Shown: positions 29,137-37,423 of the stretch, one piece after another
Layout: every line of letters begins with the position of its first letter
How positions within the stretch are numbered: position 1 is the first letter of the stretch
From: Microbacterium jejuense
GTDB lineage: Bacteria; Actinomycetota; Actinomycetes; Actinomycetales; Microbacteriaceae
Assembly: GCF_019511665.1 (NCBI RefSeq)
Contig: NZ_JAEUAW010000002.1
Coordinates: 62,001 to 126,000 of the forward strand
DNA length: 64,000 bases
Direction of reading: 5' to 3'
Notes under the pieces: generated by a model
Databases searched by the model: none
What the model saw: the letters and a program-made list of their open reading frames with translations, nothing else
Told to the model about the DNA's origin: nothing
Program-made: the position numbers and the translations under genes

Positions 29137-29961
29137 TCAGAAGTCGACGCGACGACCGAACCGGCGCTCGCCGCGCGGGCGCGGGGAGCACACCGCAACC
29201 TTGCGCAGCCGCACGATCTCGTGCGGCTGCAGGCCGAGCGTCTCGCCGAAGTCCTCGAGCGAACTGAAGCCGCCCTGCTCGTCGCGCTCGGCCACAGCCT
29301 TGCGGGCACGGGCGCGGGTGACACCCGGGAGCCCTTCGAGCTCCTTGGCCGTCGCGGTGTTGACGTCGACCGGCTCGGCGGGGGCGGCCGGAGTCGGCGT
29401 GGGCGCCTCGAGCAGGTCGTCCGCCGACGCTCCCACCTCGGCGGCGAGCTCTCGCGCCTCGTCGGGCACCGGTTCCGGTGCGGGCGCGGCGGCGCGCGAC
29501 TTCGCGGCGTCAGCCTCGGCCTTCTGCTGCGCGGCGCGCTTGCGTTTGGCCGCGGCGCGCCGGCTCGCACGGTTGCCCGTCGGGGTCGTCCCGGCCCCCG
29601 TCGCGGCGGTGCGCGCCGCCGTCACGCCCATGCCGGACCTGTCGAGGCGCCGCTGCCACATGGTGCGCAGCCACCCCGGGTTCACCGCGAGCGCGCACAC
29701 CATGCCGGCCAGGTACGCGACCGCGCGCACGATCGGCTGTGCCTCGCCCCACAGCTCCAGGTTCACGAGGATGGCCACGGCCGCCCACACCACGCCGAGG
29801 ATGATGAGCCGCCGGCTGCGCGACACGACGCCGATGATGCCGAAGCCCAGCCACGCGAACATGGGACCGGGAACCAGGGTGAGCAGCATCCAGGAGCTCA
29901 TTCCGAGCAGCCAGCCGATGCTCGGGACGTCGTTCGCCGGTGTCGCGCGGGTCGTGCTCAC
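29137..29961 (-). CDS. Membrane protein with C-terminal helix-hairpin-helix (ComEA-like) domain
   Basis: This 274-residue protein starts at a GTG overlapping the upstream stop (GTGA). The N-terminal 90 residues hold about three hydrophobic spans (WLLGMSSWMLLTLVPGPMFA, then ILGVVWAAVAILVNL and AYLAGMVCAL). A basic Arg/Lys/Ala-rich linker follows (ASRRAAAKRKRAAQQKAEAD). The C-terminal 60 residues are a helix-hairpin-helix motif (VDVNTATAKELEGLPGVTRA), as in ComEA and other DNA- or protein-binding modules. It is the last gene of the seven-gene Ycf46/DUF2997/radical-SAM operon. The topology would place the basic linker and HhH domain in the cytoplasm or at the membrane face, but I cannot fix the orientation. 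Confidence 0.82.
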   Translation of the reverse strand: MSTTRATPANDVPSIGWLLGMSSWMLLTLVPGPMFAWLGFGIIGVVSRSRRLIILGVVWAAVAILVNLELWGEAQPIVRAVAYLAGMVCALAVNPGWLRTMWQRRLDRSGMGVTAARTAATGAGTTPTGNRASRRAAAKRKRAAQQKAEADAAKSRAAAPAPEPVPDEARELAAEVGASADDLLEAPTPTPAAPAEPVDVNTATAKELEGLPGVTRARARKAVAERDEQGGFSSLEDFGETLGLQPHEIVRLRKVAVCSPRPRGERRFGRRVDF

Positions 29962-30479
29962 GCGTAGTCCTTCACGTCGAGCACCATCGTGACGGTGTCG
30001 TCCTGGTCGCGGGACTCCGAGACCAGTTCGAAGCCGGCGGATGCCGCACGGTCGCGGATCCGCGCGGCCACGGCCTGCTGCACACGCAGGGCATACGCGG
30101 CGTCCAGCCGGGCCACGAGGTCGGCCGCCTCGGACTCGGCGAGCTCGCGGCCGTCGGCACGCTGGAAGTGCGCCGCCCACACGCCGTCCTCGGAGCGGGT
30201 CATGTCGAGCTCGACGCCGTCGATCGCCGCGGACAGCGCGTCGCCGTCGAGCCTCACCGCGGTCGCACCGATGTCGCGCAGGGCGTCGCCCAGCAGGTCG
30301 GGGTCCTTCATGCGCGTGCGCACCTCGATGGGGCGCGGCCCGCTCTCGGCCCCGCCCGTGGCGGTCTCGTCCTCCTCGTGCTCGCGCCCCAGCTGGCTGA
30401 GCGCGCCGATGCCGCCGGCGGCGGAGATCGCGGTGGCGGCGGCGAGCGCCGCGGGGATCAGGATCAGGGTCACGCTCAT
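29958..30479 (-). CDS. DUF1257 (Ycf35-like) protein with N-terminal hydrophobic segment
   Basis: This 173-residue protein has a C-terminal region of about 115 residues matching DUF1257. It begins RTRMKDPDLLGDALRDIGA and contains the conserved Tyr/Ala helix LDAAYALRVQQAVAARIRD, followed by GFELVSESRDQDDTVTMVLD. Plastid and cyanobacterial Ycf35 belong to this family. Unlike those it carries an extra N-terminal hydrophobic segment (LILIPAALAAATAISAAGG), so it may be membrane-tethered. The start overlaps the radical-SAM gene's stop (ATGA). In other bacteria DUF1257 genes are typically found next to DUF2997 and Ycf46-like ATPases, as here. The biochemical function is unknown. Confidence 0.82.
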   Translation of the reverse strand: MSVTLILIPAALAAATAISAAGGIGALSQLGREHEEDETATGGAESGPRPIEVRTRMKDPDLLGDALRDIGATAVRLDGDALSAAIDGVELDMTRSEDGVWAAHFQRADGRELAESEAADLVARLDAAYALRVQQAVAARIRDRAASAGFELVSESRDQDDTVTMVLDVKDYA

Positions 30480-31246
30480 CGCACGGCCTCCACTCGTGTT
30501 CGTCTGTGTGCGGCGGCGACCTGCGCGGGGCTGTCGGCGCGCACGCCGAGGTCGTCGAAGAGCGCCGCGAGGGCGGCATCCGTCGCCCACCCGTTGACGG
30601 CGACCGTCCCGTCGCGGGCGATGCGCACCTCGACGCGGTCGGGGCCGCCGTCGGCGTCGATCTCTCGAACCAGGGTCTCGTAGCGAGGCGTCAGCGCGCG
30701 GATGCCCTGGTTGCGTGAGCCGACCCACGGGCGCTCGGTGTCGGGCAGCTCGCGCAGGTACGGGCCGTCGCACAGCAGATCCGTCGCGGCGAGCAGCTCG
30801 GCGATGTCGTCGCGGCCGTCCTCGGCCCATGCCGCGAGCAGCTCGTACGGGTGCCCGCTGAAGGTCATGACGCCCAGGCCCGCCTCCTGGAACGCGCGAG
30901 CGAGGGATGCCGCACCCCGCGCCTGCTCGAACGGCTCGCCGCCGAGCAGCGTGAGGCCTTCGGCGCCGGCGGCCAGGGCCGCGGCCACGCACTCCCGCGC
31001 GAGCTCGTCGGGCGCGGTGACGACTCCTCCGCGCGGCGCCCACAGCTGGGGGTTGAAGCACTCGGGGCAGTGGACCGCGCACCCCTGCAGCCACACCGCC
31101 GCGCGCACGCCCGGCCCTTCGGCCGCCGTCGCGGGCAGGAACCGCGACCAGCGCACGGCGCCGGCCGGTCCCGCGACGGGCGGGACCGTGCCGAGGAGGG
31201 AACCCTGCCCTCCGCGGCCCTGCGACTGGGCGACGACGGTGGTCAT
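30476..31246 (-). CDS. Radical-SAM activating-enzyme-like 4Fe-4S protein
   Basis: This 256-residue protein has the radical-SAM cluster motif CAVHCPEC (CxxxCxxC) at about residues 56-63. It is followed by the SAM-binding LLGGEPFEQA segment. The layout resembles NrdG/PflA-type activases: the motif lies in WLQGCAVHCPECFNPQLW, and no C-terminal auxiliary-cluster (SPASM) cysteine cluster is seen. No glycyl-radical enzyme is encoded nearby, so its target is open. The start ATG overlaps the stop of the 71-residue DUF2997 gene and its stop overlaps the DUF1257 start, so it is tightly coupled to both. A role in modifying the small protein, or sensing redox state for the ATPase, is inference. Confidence 0.85.
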   Translation of the reverse strand: MTTVVAQSQGRGGQGSLLGTVPPVAGPAGAVRWSRFLPATAAEGPGVRAAVWLQGCAVHCPECFNPQLWAPRGGVVTAPDELARECVAAALAAGAEGLTLLGGEPFEQARGAASLARAFQEAGLGVMTFSGHPYELLAAWAEDGRDDIAELLAATDLLCDGPYLRELPDTERPWVGSRNQGIRALTPRYETLVREIDADGGPDRVEVRIARDGTVAVNGWATDAALAALFDDLGVRADSPAQVAAAHRRTRVEAVR

Positions 31247-31458
31247 GTGGTCCGGTCCGACTGCTCGTCGTCGATCGACGAGACGGCCGACGTCGAGGCC
31301 GTCGTGTAGTCCTCGGTGAAGCTCGACGACACCGTCTCGGCGTCGAGCAGCGCCTCGAGCGCCTCGATGTGATCGAGGCATTCCGGTCCCTGCATGCCGA
31401 TCGTCTCGGCATCCACGGTTCCGTCCGGGTGCAGTCGCACCACGAGCTGCTTGGCCAT
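31243..31458 (-). CDS. DUF2997 small protein (71 aa)
   Basis: This small protein opens MAKQLVVRLHPDGTVDAETIGM, giving the DUF2997 pattern: a beta strand, then PDGTV, then a short G-x-x-G-x-x-C block (MQGPECLDHIEAL) with a single Cys. Unlike typical members (about 50-65 residues) it has an acidic Ser/Thr-rich tail of about 25 residues. Its stop overlaps the radical-SAM gene's ATG, and it lies 11 bases after the AAA ATPase gene. Its size and position between an ATPase and a radical-SAM enzyme suggest it could be their substrate or adaptor. This is unproven. Confidence 0.8.
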   Translation of the reverse strand: MAKQLVVRLHPDGTVDAETIGMQGPECLDHIEALEALLDAETVSSSFTEDYTTASTSAVSSIDDEQSDRTT

Positions 31459-31469
31459 GTTCCCCGTCC

Positions 31470-33092
31470 TCAGTAGTCCACTGTCCGGCCGCCGCGACGC
31501 GACGACAGGGCGCCCTCGGCGGCCGCGCCGGTCAGTTCAGCGGCATCCAGGTCCTCGGTGCCCGTCGCGCGGACGGCGCGTTCGGTGGCCCACGCGCGGA
31601 TGCGCTGGACCTGTTCGGCCTGCGTCACCGCGAGCGGGATCATCGTGTCGACGACCTCGCGCACGGTGTCGAGCGTGATCTTCGAGCGCCCGCCGAAGCC
31701 CTCGTACAGCGACGACACCACCGACTGCTCGATCTCGGCGCCCGAGTGGTTCTCGCTGGCCGCGGCCAGCTCGGCCAGGGCGGCGTCGTCCGACGCGATC
31801 GCCTCGAGGCCGTTCGCCTCCGACGCGCGCGAGCGCAGCTGCAGCCGCCAGATCGCCTCGCGCTCGTGGGCCGTCGGCAGGTCGACGAAGAAGATCTCGT
31901 CGAAGCGGCCCTTGCGCAGGAACTCCGGCGGCAGCGAGTCGATGTTGTTCGCCGTGGCGACGACGAAGACGGGATGCCGCTTCTCTTGCATCCACGTCAG
32001 GAAGGTGCCGAACACCCGGGCGGTGGTGCCGGAGTCGCCCTGGCCGGTGGTGTTCGAGAACCCCTTCTCGATCTCGTCGACCCACAGCACGCACGGGGCG
32101 ACCGCTTCGGCGGTCGCGATGGCGGTGCGCAGGTTCTGCTCGCTGGAGCCCACGAGGCCCGAGAAGATGCGGCCGATGTCGAGGCGCAGCAGCGGCAGTC
32201 CCCACGACGCCGCCGTCGCCTTCGCGGTGAGCGACTTTCCACAGCCGGGGATGCCCGTGATCAGCACGCCCTTCGGCGCCGGCAGCCCGTAGTCGCGGGC
32301 GCTGCCGAGCCACGAGCCGTCGCGGCGCGACAGCCAGCGCTTGAGGTTGTTGAGCCCGCCGACGTCGTCGAGGTCGATATCGGCCTGCACGAACTCGAGC
32401 ACGCCCGACTTGCGCACCACCTGGCGCTTCTCGTCGAGCACGATCGGCACGTCCTGCGCCGACAGGCTGCCGTCGTTGACCATGGCGCGCGCGAACGCGT
32501 TCTCGGCCTCGGCCATCGACAGGCCGAGCGCGGCATGCACGAGCTGCTCGCGGGCCGCGTCGTCGGCATCCACCCGGATCCGCCCGTCGCCCGACGCGTT
32601 GTTCTCGATCATCGTCTCGAGCAGGTCGCGGATCTCGGCGGCGGTCGGCAGCGGGAAGTCCAGCAGGTGCGTGACCTCTTCGAGCTCGGGCGGGATGACC
32701 CGCACCGGCGCGGTGATCACGAGCGTGCGCGACACGTCGCCGTGGCGGAACTCGAGTGCCGTCTCGCGCACCGTCCGCACCAGCACAGGGTCGCCCGGAC
32801 GGTGCTCGCCGCCGAGGTAGGCGTGCAGGTCGCAGAACACGAAGACGCTGGGGGTGTCGACGCCGGCGATGTGCTGCAGCGCGCGGGCGGGGTTGACGGT
32901 GTTGCCGACCGACTTGCCGTCGGGGCCGACGAGGCCGAGCGCGGCGCTCCACGTCCACAGCGCCCTGGGGTGGCGCTGTGTCTCGGCGGCGTCCGAGATG
33001 GCCGCGATGGCGCGCACCTCTTCGCCGGTCTCGATGTACAGCAGCGGCAGGCGCGCCTTGAACGCCTCGGTGAGGGTGTCGGCGAAGGTCAC
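31470..33092 (-). CDS. Ycf46-like AAA ATPase
   Basis: This 540-residue ATPase has an N-terminal Ycf46-type domain (residues 1-210, opening FADTLTEAFKARLPLLYIETG). The AAA core follows: Walker A GIPGCGKSLTAKA, Walker B CVLWVDEIEKGFSN, and sensor/second-region motifs VVATANNIDSLPPEFLRKGR then FDEIFFVDLPT. A helical lid follows. The arginine-finger region FLRKGRFDE matches the AAA second region of homology. Such ATPases usually form hexamers that remodel or unfold proteins. The gene is central in a seven-gene operon; the next gene encodes the small DUF2997 protein after 11 bases. Confidence 0.92.
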   Translation of the reverse strand: MTFADTLTEAFKARLPLLYIETGEEVRAIAAISDAAETQRHPRALWTWSAALGLVGPDGKSVGNTVNPARALQHIAGVDTPSVFVFCDLHAYLGGEHRPGDPVLVRTVRETALEFRHGDVSRTLVITAPVRVIPPELEEVTHLLDFPLPTAAEIRDLLETMIENNASGDGRIRVDADDAAREQLVHAALGLSMAEAENAFARAMVNDGSLSAQDVPIVLDEKRQVVRKSGVLEFVQADIDLDDVGGLNNLKRWLSRRDGSWLGSARDYGLPAPKGVLITGIPGCGKSLTAKATAASWGLPLLRLDIGRIFSGLVGSSEQNLRTAIATAEAVAPCVLWVDEIEKGFSNTTGQGDSGTTARVFGTFLTWMQEKRHPVFVVATANNIDSLPPEFLRKGRFDEIFFVDLPTAHEREAIWRLQLRSRASEANGLEAIASDDAALAELAAASENHSGAEIEQSVVSSLYEGFGGRSKITLDTVREVVDTMIPLAVTQAEQVQRIRAWATERAVRATGTEDLDAAELTGAAAEGALSSRRGGRTVDY

Positions 33093-33131
33093 GTCAGCTC
33101 CTTTGGGTGGGGATCGAAGGGATGCCGGGGC

Positions 33132-33920
33132 TCACGGCGCCGGCGTCGGTGCGGGATCGGGGGCGGCCCCGGCGGGGGTGTCGAGCGTGATGGTCCAGTT
33201 GCCGTCGCCGGTGTCGGACTCGACCTGGAACACGATGCGGTCGGTCGGCTCCCACGATGCCCTCTCGTCGACCTCGTCGACGTCGTTGACGAGGCTGTTC
33301 CAGTCGCCCACGGTGACGGCCCCGACCAGGAAGACGCCGGTGCCGGTGTGCTGGAAGCGACCGCTGAGCGCCTCGCCCTCGTACAGCAGCAGCGCGTTGC
33401 CCTTGCCCGAGGCGGTCCCGGTCATCGGCGTGGCCTCGGGGTACGTGACCGTCGCGGACCAGTCGTCGAGCGCCTCGCCGAACCACAGCAGGCCGTCCTC
33501 GCTGCCGGGGAGGACCACGACATCGCTATCGGGATACAGCGCACCGAGGTACCCGGGCCAGTCCCAGTCGCTCGCCTCGGGGTCGGTCCCGGTGCCCCGC
33601 TGCTGGTACACGCGCACCCACTCGTCCTCGTCGTTGCCCGGCGCCGGCGTGAGGGTCAGCAGCGCCGAGCCGCCCGGCAGGCGCAGGTACCCGCCCGCCC
33701 GCGTGCCGTGCACGACGCCGTCGACGATCTCGAGCTCCGTCGCGCCGGGGGTCTCCCACGGGTACTCGTACTCGCCCTCGCCCTCCCCCACGAGCAGCTC
33801 GCCGGTGCGGGGGTTGATCGCCAGCGACGGGAAGGTGAAGAACGCGAGCGCCACGACGACGACCGTGCCGACCGCCCACGTCACCGCCGAGAACAGGCGG
33901 ATCCGGCGGAACCCGTTCAC
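33132..33920 (-). CDS. Membrane-anchored protein B of the Ycf46 operon
   Basis: This 262-residue protein starts at a GTG overlapping the previous stop (GTGA). One N-terminal span (AVTWAVGTVVVVALAFFTF) is followed by a beta-rich, probably extracytoplasmic domain and a Pro/Ala tail. It aligns over most of its length with the preceding gene, including the strand pattern ending NWTITLDTPAG here and AWTIDFPTPAA there. The two are paralogues. I recognise no family. A long gap-free operon with a cytoplasmic AAA ATPase suggests that the extracytoplasmic domain and cytoplasmic machinery belong to one process. Confidence 0.75.
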   Translation of the reverse strand: MNGFRRIRLFSAVTWAVGTVVVVALAFFTFPSLAINPRTGELLVGEGEGEYEYPWETPGATELEIVDGVVHGTRAGGYLRLPGGSALLTLTPAPGNDEDEWVRVYQQRGTGTDPEASDWDWPGYLGALYPDSDVVVLPGSEDGLLWFGEALDDWSATVTYPEATPMTGTASGKGNALLLYEGEALSGRFQHTGTGVFLVGAVTVGDWNSLVNDVDEVDERASWEPTDRIVFQVESDTGDGNWTITLDTPAGAAPDPAPTPAP

Positions 33921-34717
33921 TCCCCGGTCCCTTCCGTCGGTGTCGCTGCCGGCGTGGGAGCGGCCGCCGGGGTCGGGAAGTCGATGGTCCACGCGGTGTC
34001 GTCGGACGCGTCGACCACGAACATCGCAATGTCGCTGTCGGCCCACGCGATCGACTTGTCGGTGGCGTCGGTCGACGAGAACACCTCTTCCTGACCGGCG
34101 ACGGTGACCGCGGTGAGGTACAGGTGACCGTCGCCGCGCATGCTCACGCGCGCCGTCGTGACGCCCTCGTCGACGAAGAACGTCGTGCTTCCGATCCCGC
34201 TCACGACGCCCGTGCGCTTCTCGACCTCGGGCGTCGTGATCTTCAGCCGGAAGCGCTCGTCGCTGAATCCGTCGACCCAGAGCGCGACATCCGCCTGCGG
34301 CACGAGCACCCACTGCTCGCCCGACAGGTTGTAGGCGTCGAAGGACGGCGCGTCGCCGTACTCGCCCGGTGTGAGGATCTCGCCGTCCGGGCCCGTCACC
34401 CACACGCCGGCGACGTACGTGTCGTCGAGGGCCGTGATCAGCAGCGGTCGCGAGGGGTCGAGGCCCTGGAGCGAGATCTTGGCGCCGTCCGTCCCGCTGA
34501 AGACGCCGTCGCCCTCGTCATCGGCGATCGGCGGGTCGGGGTTGACCCACGGCTCGCCGTAGTAGTCGTCGCTCGACGAGGACGTCTCGCCGACGGCATC
34601 CGAGATCAGGAAGACCGAGATGACGGCGATGAGGATGAGCCCCGCGATCCAGGCGGTGCCGTTGAACGCGAACAGGCGGTTGCGTGCCGCACCGCTCAGC
34701 GTCGTGTTCGCGCTCAT
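33917..34717 (-). CDS. Membrane-anchored protein A of the Ycf46 operon
   Basis: This 266-residue protein has a short cytoplasmic head, one span (WIAGLILIAVISVFLISDAV, about residues 28-47), and a beta-rich outer domain with an acidic Ser/Asp linker. The C-terminus is a Pro/Thr-rich tail. It is the first gene of the operon, with 62 bases separating it from the divergently oriented neighbourhood's next gene (a lactonase on the same strand upstream). It is a paralogue of the following gene. No enzyme motif is visible; it may be a sensor or a structural partner. Confidence 0.75.
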   Translation of the reverse strand: MSANTTLSGAARNRLFAFNGTAWIAGLILIAVISVFLISDAVGETSSSSDDYYGEPWVNPDPPIADDEGDGVFSGTDGAKISLQGLDPSRPLLITALDDTYVAGVWVTGPDGEILTPGEYGDAPSFDAYNLSGEQWVLVPQADVALWVDGFSDERFRLKITTPEVEKRTGVVSGIGSTTFFVDEGVTTARVSMRGDGHLYLTAVTVAGQEEVFSSTDATDKSIAWADSDIAMFVVDASDDTAWTIDFPTPAAAPTPAATPTEGTGE

Positions 34718-34779
34718 CGCCGCCTTTCGTCCCGCGACCAGGCTAACAAGGGCCGCAGCGCCGCCCCGACGGCTGTGGA

Positions 34780-35952
34780 TCAGCGGACGGGCAGCAGGCA
34801 GGTCGGCGACGGCGCGCCCGTGCGGTGCCGCACGCGGCCGGGCACGCCGGTGCGCAGGTCGAGGGTGAGCGAGGCCACCTCGTCCGACAGCTGGCCGGCC
34901 ACGAGCAGCGTGTCGCGCACCACCACGTGGTGGCGGGGCCAGTTCACGCCTGCGTCGACGAGCGCCACCGGCGCCGCCGACTCCCCCGCGCCGCGCACCC
35001 GCAGCGTCGCGATCGTGTTGCTGCCGCGCACGCCGGCGTAGAGGAACTCGCCGTCACGCGAGGCCGCGAGCTCGGCCGCGCTGTCGCCCGGCAGCGTGCC
35101 CGCGCCGAGCGGCGTGCCGCTCACGAGCGACCACGTCCCGTCGGCGGACGCCGCGAGCACGAACAGCTCGCACGACAGCTCGGTGACCACGTAGAGGTGC
35201 CCGCTCGGGTGCCACACCATGTGCCGCGGGCCGCTGCCCTTCGGCAGCGCCACCTGCTGCAGCGGCGTCAGCGACGTCGCACCCGCGCGCCAGAAGCGCA
35301 CGACGTCGTACCCGAGATCGGTCGTCGCGACCAGACCCCCCGGCAGGAACACGGCCTGATGCGCACGCGAGGGGCGACCGGATGCCTCGTCCCCGGCCGT
35401 CTCGTCCGGCACGTCGTGGTCGGGCACGAGGTGGGCGAACTCCTCACCCGCGGCCTCGCGCAGCGCGCGAGCGGCCGCGGTGAGATCGAGATCGCCGGCC
35501 TCGGCAGGAGCCGCGTCGGGACCGTACGGGTCCACGGCCGCCGGAGCCAGGACCGGGGAGGAGGGGCGGCCGGCGGCATCCACCGTCATCCGCACCACTC
35601 GGCCGTCGCCCCAGCAGCTGGCGATCAGCGAGCCGCCGTCCGGAGCGACAGCGATGTGGCACACGGCCTCACCGGCCGCCACGGGGTCGCCGAGCGGTGC
35701 GAACGTCGTCTCGCCGGTGCGCCGGAAGGCCTGCACCTGCTGCCGGTGCTCGAGCGCCGCGTACACGACATCCAGGCTCGGGTGCGGAGCGAGCCACGAC
35801 GGCGAATCAGCCGTGGCGACCTCGCCGGCGTAGGCCAGCGGCCCGCCGGCCGAGGCTTCGTCGGCCGCGCCGGCGAGCAGCATCCCGATTCCGGACGCGC
35901 TCCCGCCCATGTCGGCGGTGTACCCGCCCAGCCAGAACCGCACCGATCCCAC
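34780..35952 (-). CDS. Lactonase-family beta-propeller protein (6-phosphogluconolactonase-like)
   Basis: This 390-residue protein has the YbhE/Pgl type seven-bladed beta-propeller pattern: VRFWLGGYTADMGG at the N-terminus, LAPHPSLDVVYAALE, then the diagnostic GPRHMVWHPSGHLYVVTEL and ASRDGEFLYAGVRGSNTIA. Homologues hydrolyse 6-phosphogluconolactone or other lactones, or serve as carboxy-muconate cyclases. There is an unusual insertion around residues 165-205, rich in Asp/Glu. It is transcribed leftward between purA and the Ycf46 operon. Its exact substrate is not predictable from the sequence. Confidence 0.85.
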   Translation of the reverse strand: MGSVRFWLGGYTADMGGSASGIGMLLAGAADEASAGGPLAYAGEVATADSPSWLAPHPSLDVVYAALEHRQQVQAFRRTGETTFAPLGDPVAAGEAVCHIAVAPDGGSLIASCWGDGRVVRMTVDAAGRPSSPVLAPAAVDPYGPDAAPAEAGDLDLTAAARALREAAGEEFAHLVPDHDVPDETAGDEASGRPSRAHQAVFLPGGLVATTDLGYDVVRFWRAGATSLTPLQQVALPKGSGPRHMVWHPSGHLYVVTELSCELFVLAASADGTWSLVSGTPLGAGTLPGDSAAELAASRDGEFLYAGVRGSNTIATLRVRGAGESAAPVALVDAGVNWPRHHVVVRDTLLVAGQLSDEVASLTLDLRTGVPGRVRHRTGAPSPTCLLPVR

Positions 35953-35962
35953 ACCCTTTCCC

Positions 35963-36033
35963 AGATCAGGAGATCTCGCCTACACAGGCAGATCCGCGCG
36001 AAATCGACCTGCCTACGCGAGATCTCCTGATCT
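35963..36033. repeat. 71-base nested palindrome between purA and lactonase genes
   Basis: Outer arms AGATCAGGAGATCTCGC (35963-35979) and its exact complement (36017-36033) are 17 bases, and inner arms AGGCAG (35986-35991) / CTGCCT (36009-36014) are nested within. The structure lies just after purA on the leftward strand and could terminate it, though it lacks a U-tract. Its AT-containing arms differ from the GGATGCC-type hairpins found elsewhere. Confidence 0.7.
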
Positions 36034-36059
36034 CGGCGAATGGCGAGGCCGCGAAAACC

Positions 36060-37346
36060 TCAGTCGACGAGGTCGTGGCGGACGATGACGGCGTCGCGGG
36101 CCGGGCCCACGCCGATCACCGAGATGCGGGTGCCGCTCATCGCCTCCAGCGCGAGCACGTACTCCTGCGCCTCGCGCGGAAGGTCCTCGAAGGTGCGGGC
36201 GCCCGAGATGTCGTGCTTCCAGCCGGGGAAGTACTCCAGGATCGGCTTCGCGTGGTGGAAGTCGGACTGGTTCACGGGCACCTCGTCGAAGCGCGTGCCG
36301 TCGACGTCGTACGCGACGCACACGGGGATCTGGTCGAGACCCGTGAGGATGTCGAGCTTCGTGAGCACGAGGTCGGTGATGCCGTTGATGCGGGTCGCGT
36401 AACGCGTGATGGGCGCGTCGTACCAGCCCACGCGCCGCGGACGCCCCGTGGTCGTGCCGAACTCGAACCCGCGCGAGCGCAGGAAGTCGCCGTTCTCGTC
36501 GAACAGCTCCGTCGGGAACGGACCGGCCCCCACGCGCGTCGTGTAGGCCTTGACGATGCCGACGATGCGGTCGAGGCGGTTCGGGCCGACGCCCGAGCCG
36601 GTCGCCGCGCCGCCGGCGGTCGCCGACGACGACGTGACGAACGGGTAGGTGCCGTGGTCGACGTCCAGCATCGTCGCCTGGCCGCCCTCGAACACCACGA
36701 CGTCGTCGGCGTCGAGCGCCTCGTTCAGCAGCAGCGCCGTGTCGGTGACCATGGGCCGCAGGCGGTCGGCGTACGACAGCAGGTCGTCGACGATCTCGTC
36801 GCACGTGATGGCGCGGCGGTTGAAGACCTTGACCAGCAGGTGGTTCTTCTGGTCGAGCGCGCCCTCGACCTTCTGCCTCAGGATGTTCTCGTCGAAGAGG
36901 TCCTGCACACGGATGCCGACGCGGTTGATCTTGTCGGCGTACGCCGGACCGATGCCGCGACCGGTCGTGCCGATCATGCGCTTGCCGAGGAAGCGCTCGG
37001 TGACCTTGTCGAGCGTGCGGTGGTACTGCGTGATGATGTGCGCGTTGGCGCTCACCTTGAGCCGCGACGTGTCGACGCCGCGCGACTTGAGCGCCTCGAG
37101 CTCGGCGAACAGCACCTCGAGGTCGATGACCACGCCGTTGCCGATCACCGGGTTGACGCCGGGAGAGAGGATGCCGGACGGCAGCAGGTGCAGGGCGTAC
37201 TTCTCGTCGCCGATCACGACCGTGTGACCGGCGTTGTTGCCGCCGTTGAACTTGACCACCCAGTCGGTGCGCTCACCGAGGAGGTCGGTGGCCTTGCCCT
37301 TGCCCTCGTCTCCCCACTGGACTCCGACGATCACGATGCCTGGCAT
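36060..37346 (-). CDS. purA: Adenylosuccinate synthetase
   Basis: PurA joins IMP and aspartate using GTP to form adenylosuccinate, the first step from IMP to AMP. The 428 residues match the family end to end: [20 protein letters not shown] with the GTP-binding loop and catalytic Asp/His, NAGHTVV, and [13 protein letters not shown]. The C-terminal region includes VGAGPFPTE and RRVGWYD. The start ATG follows GGGGGAG. It stands alone and diverges from the tandem membrane-protein pair; a nested palindrome lies after its stop. Confidence 0.98.
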   Translation of the reverse strand: MPGIVIVGVQWGDEGKGKATDLLGERTDWVVKFNGGNNAGHTVVIGDEKYALHLLPSGILSPGVNPVIGNGVVIDLEVLFAELEALKSRGVDTSRLKVSANAHIITQYHRTLDKVTERFLGKRMIGTTGRGIGPAYADKINRVGIRVQDLFDENILRQKVEGALDQKNHLLVKVFNRRAITCDEIVDDLLSYADRLRPMVTDTALLLNEALDADDVVVFEGGQATMLDVDHGTYPFVTSSSATAGGAATGSGVGPNRLDRIVGIVKAYTTRVGAGPFPTELFDENGDFLRSRGFEFGTTTGRPRRVGWYDAPITRYATRINGITDLVLTKLDILTGLDQIPVCVAYDVDGTRFDEVPVNQSDFHHAKPILEYFPGWKHDISGARTFEDLPREAQEYVLALEAMSGTRISVIGVGPARDAVIVRHDLVD

Positions 37347-37423
37347 GGGCTACTCCCCCGTTTATTGGACGGTTACACCCCATCCTATCCAAGTGGCCTG
37401 CGACCAGCCGATATCGTGTGGCC

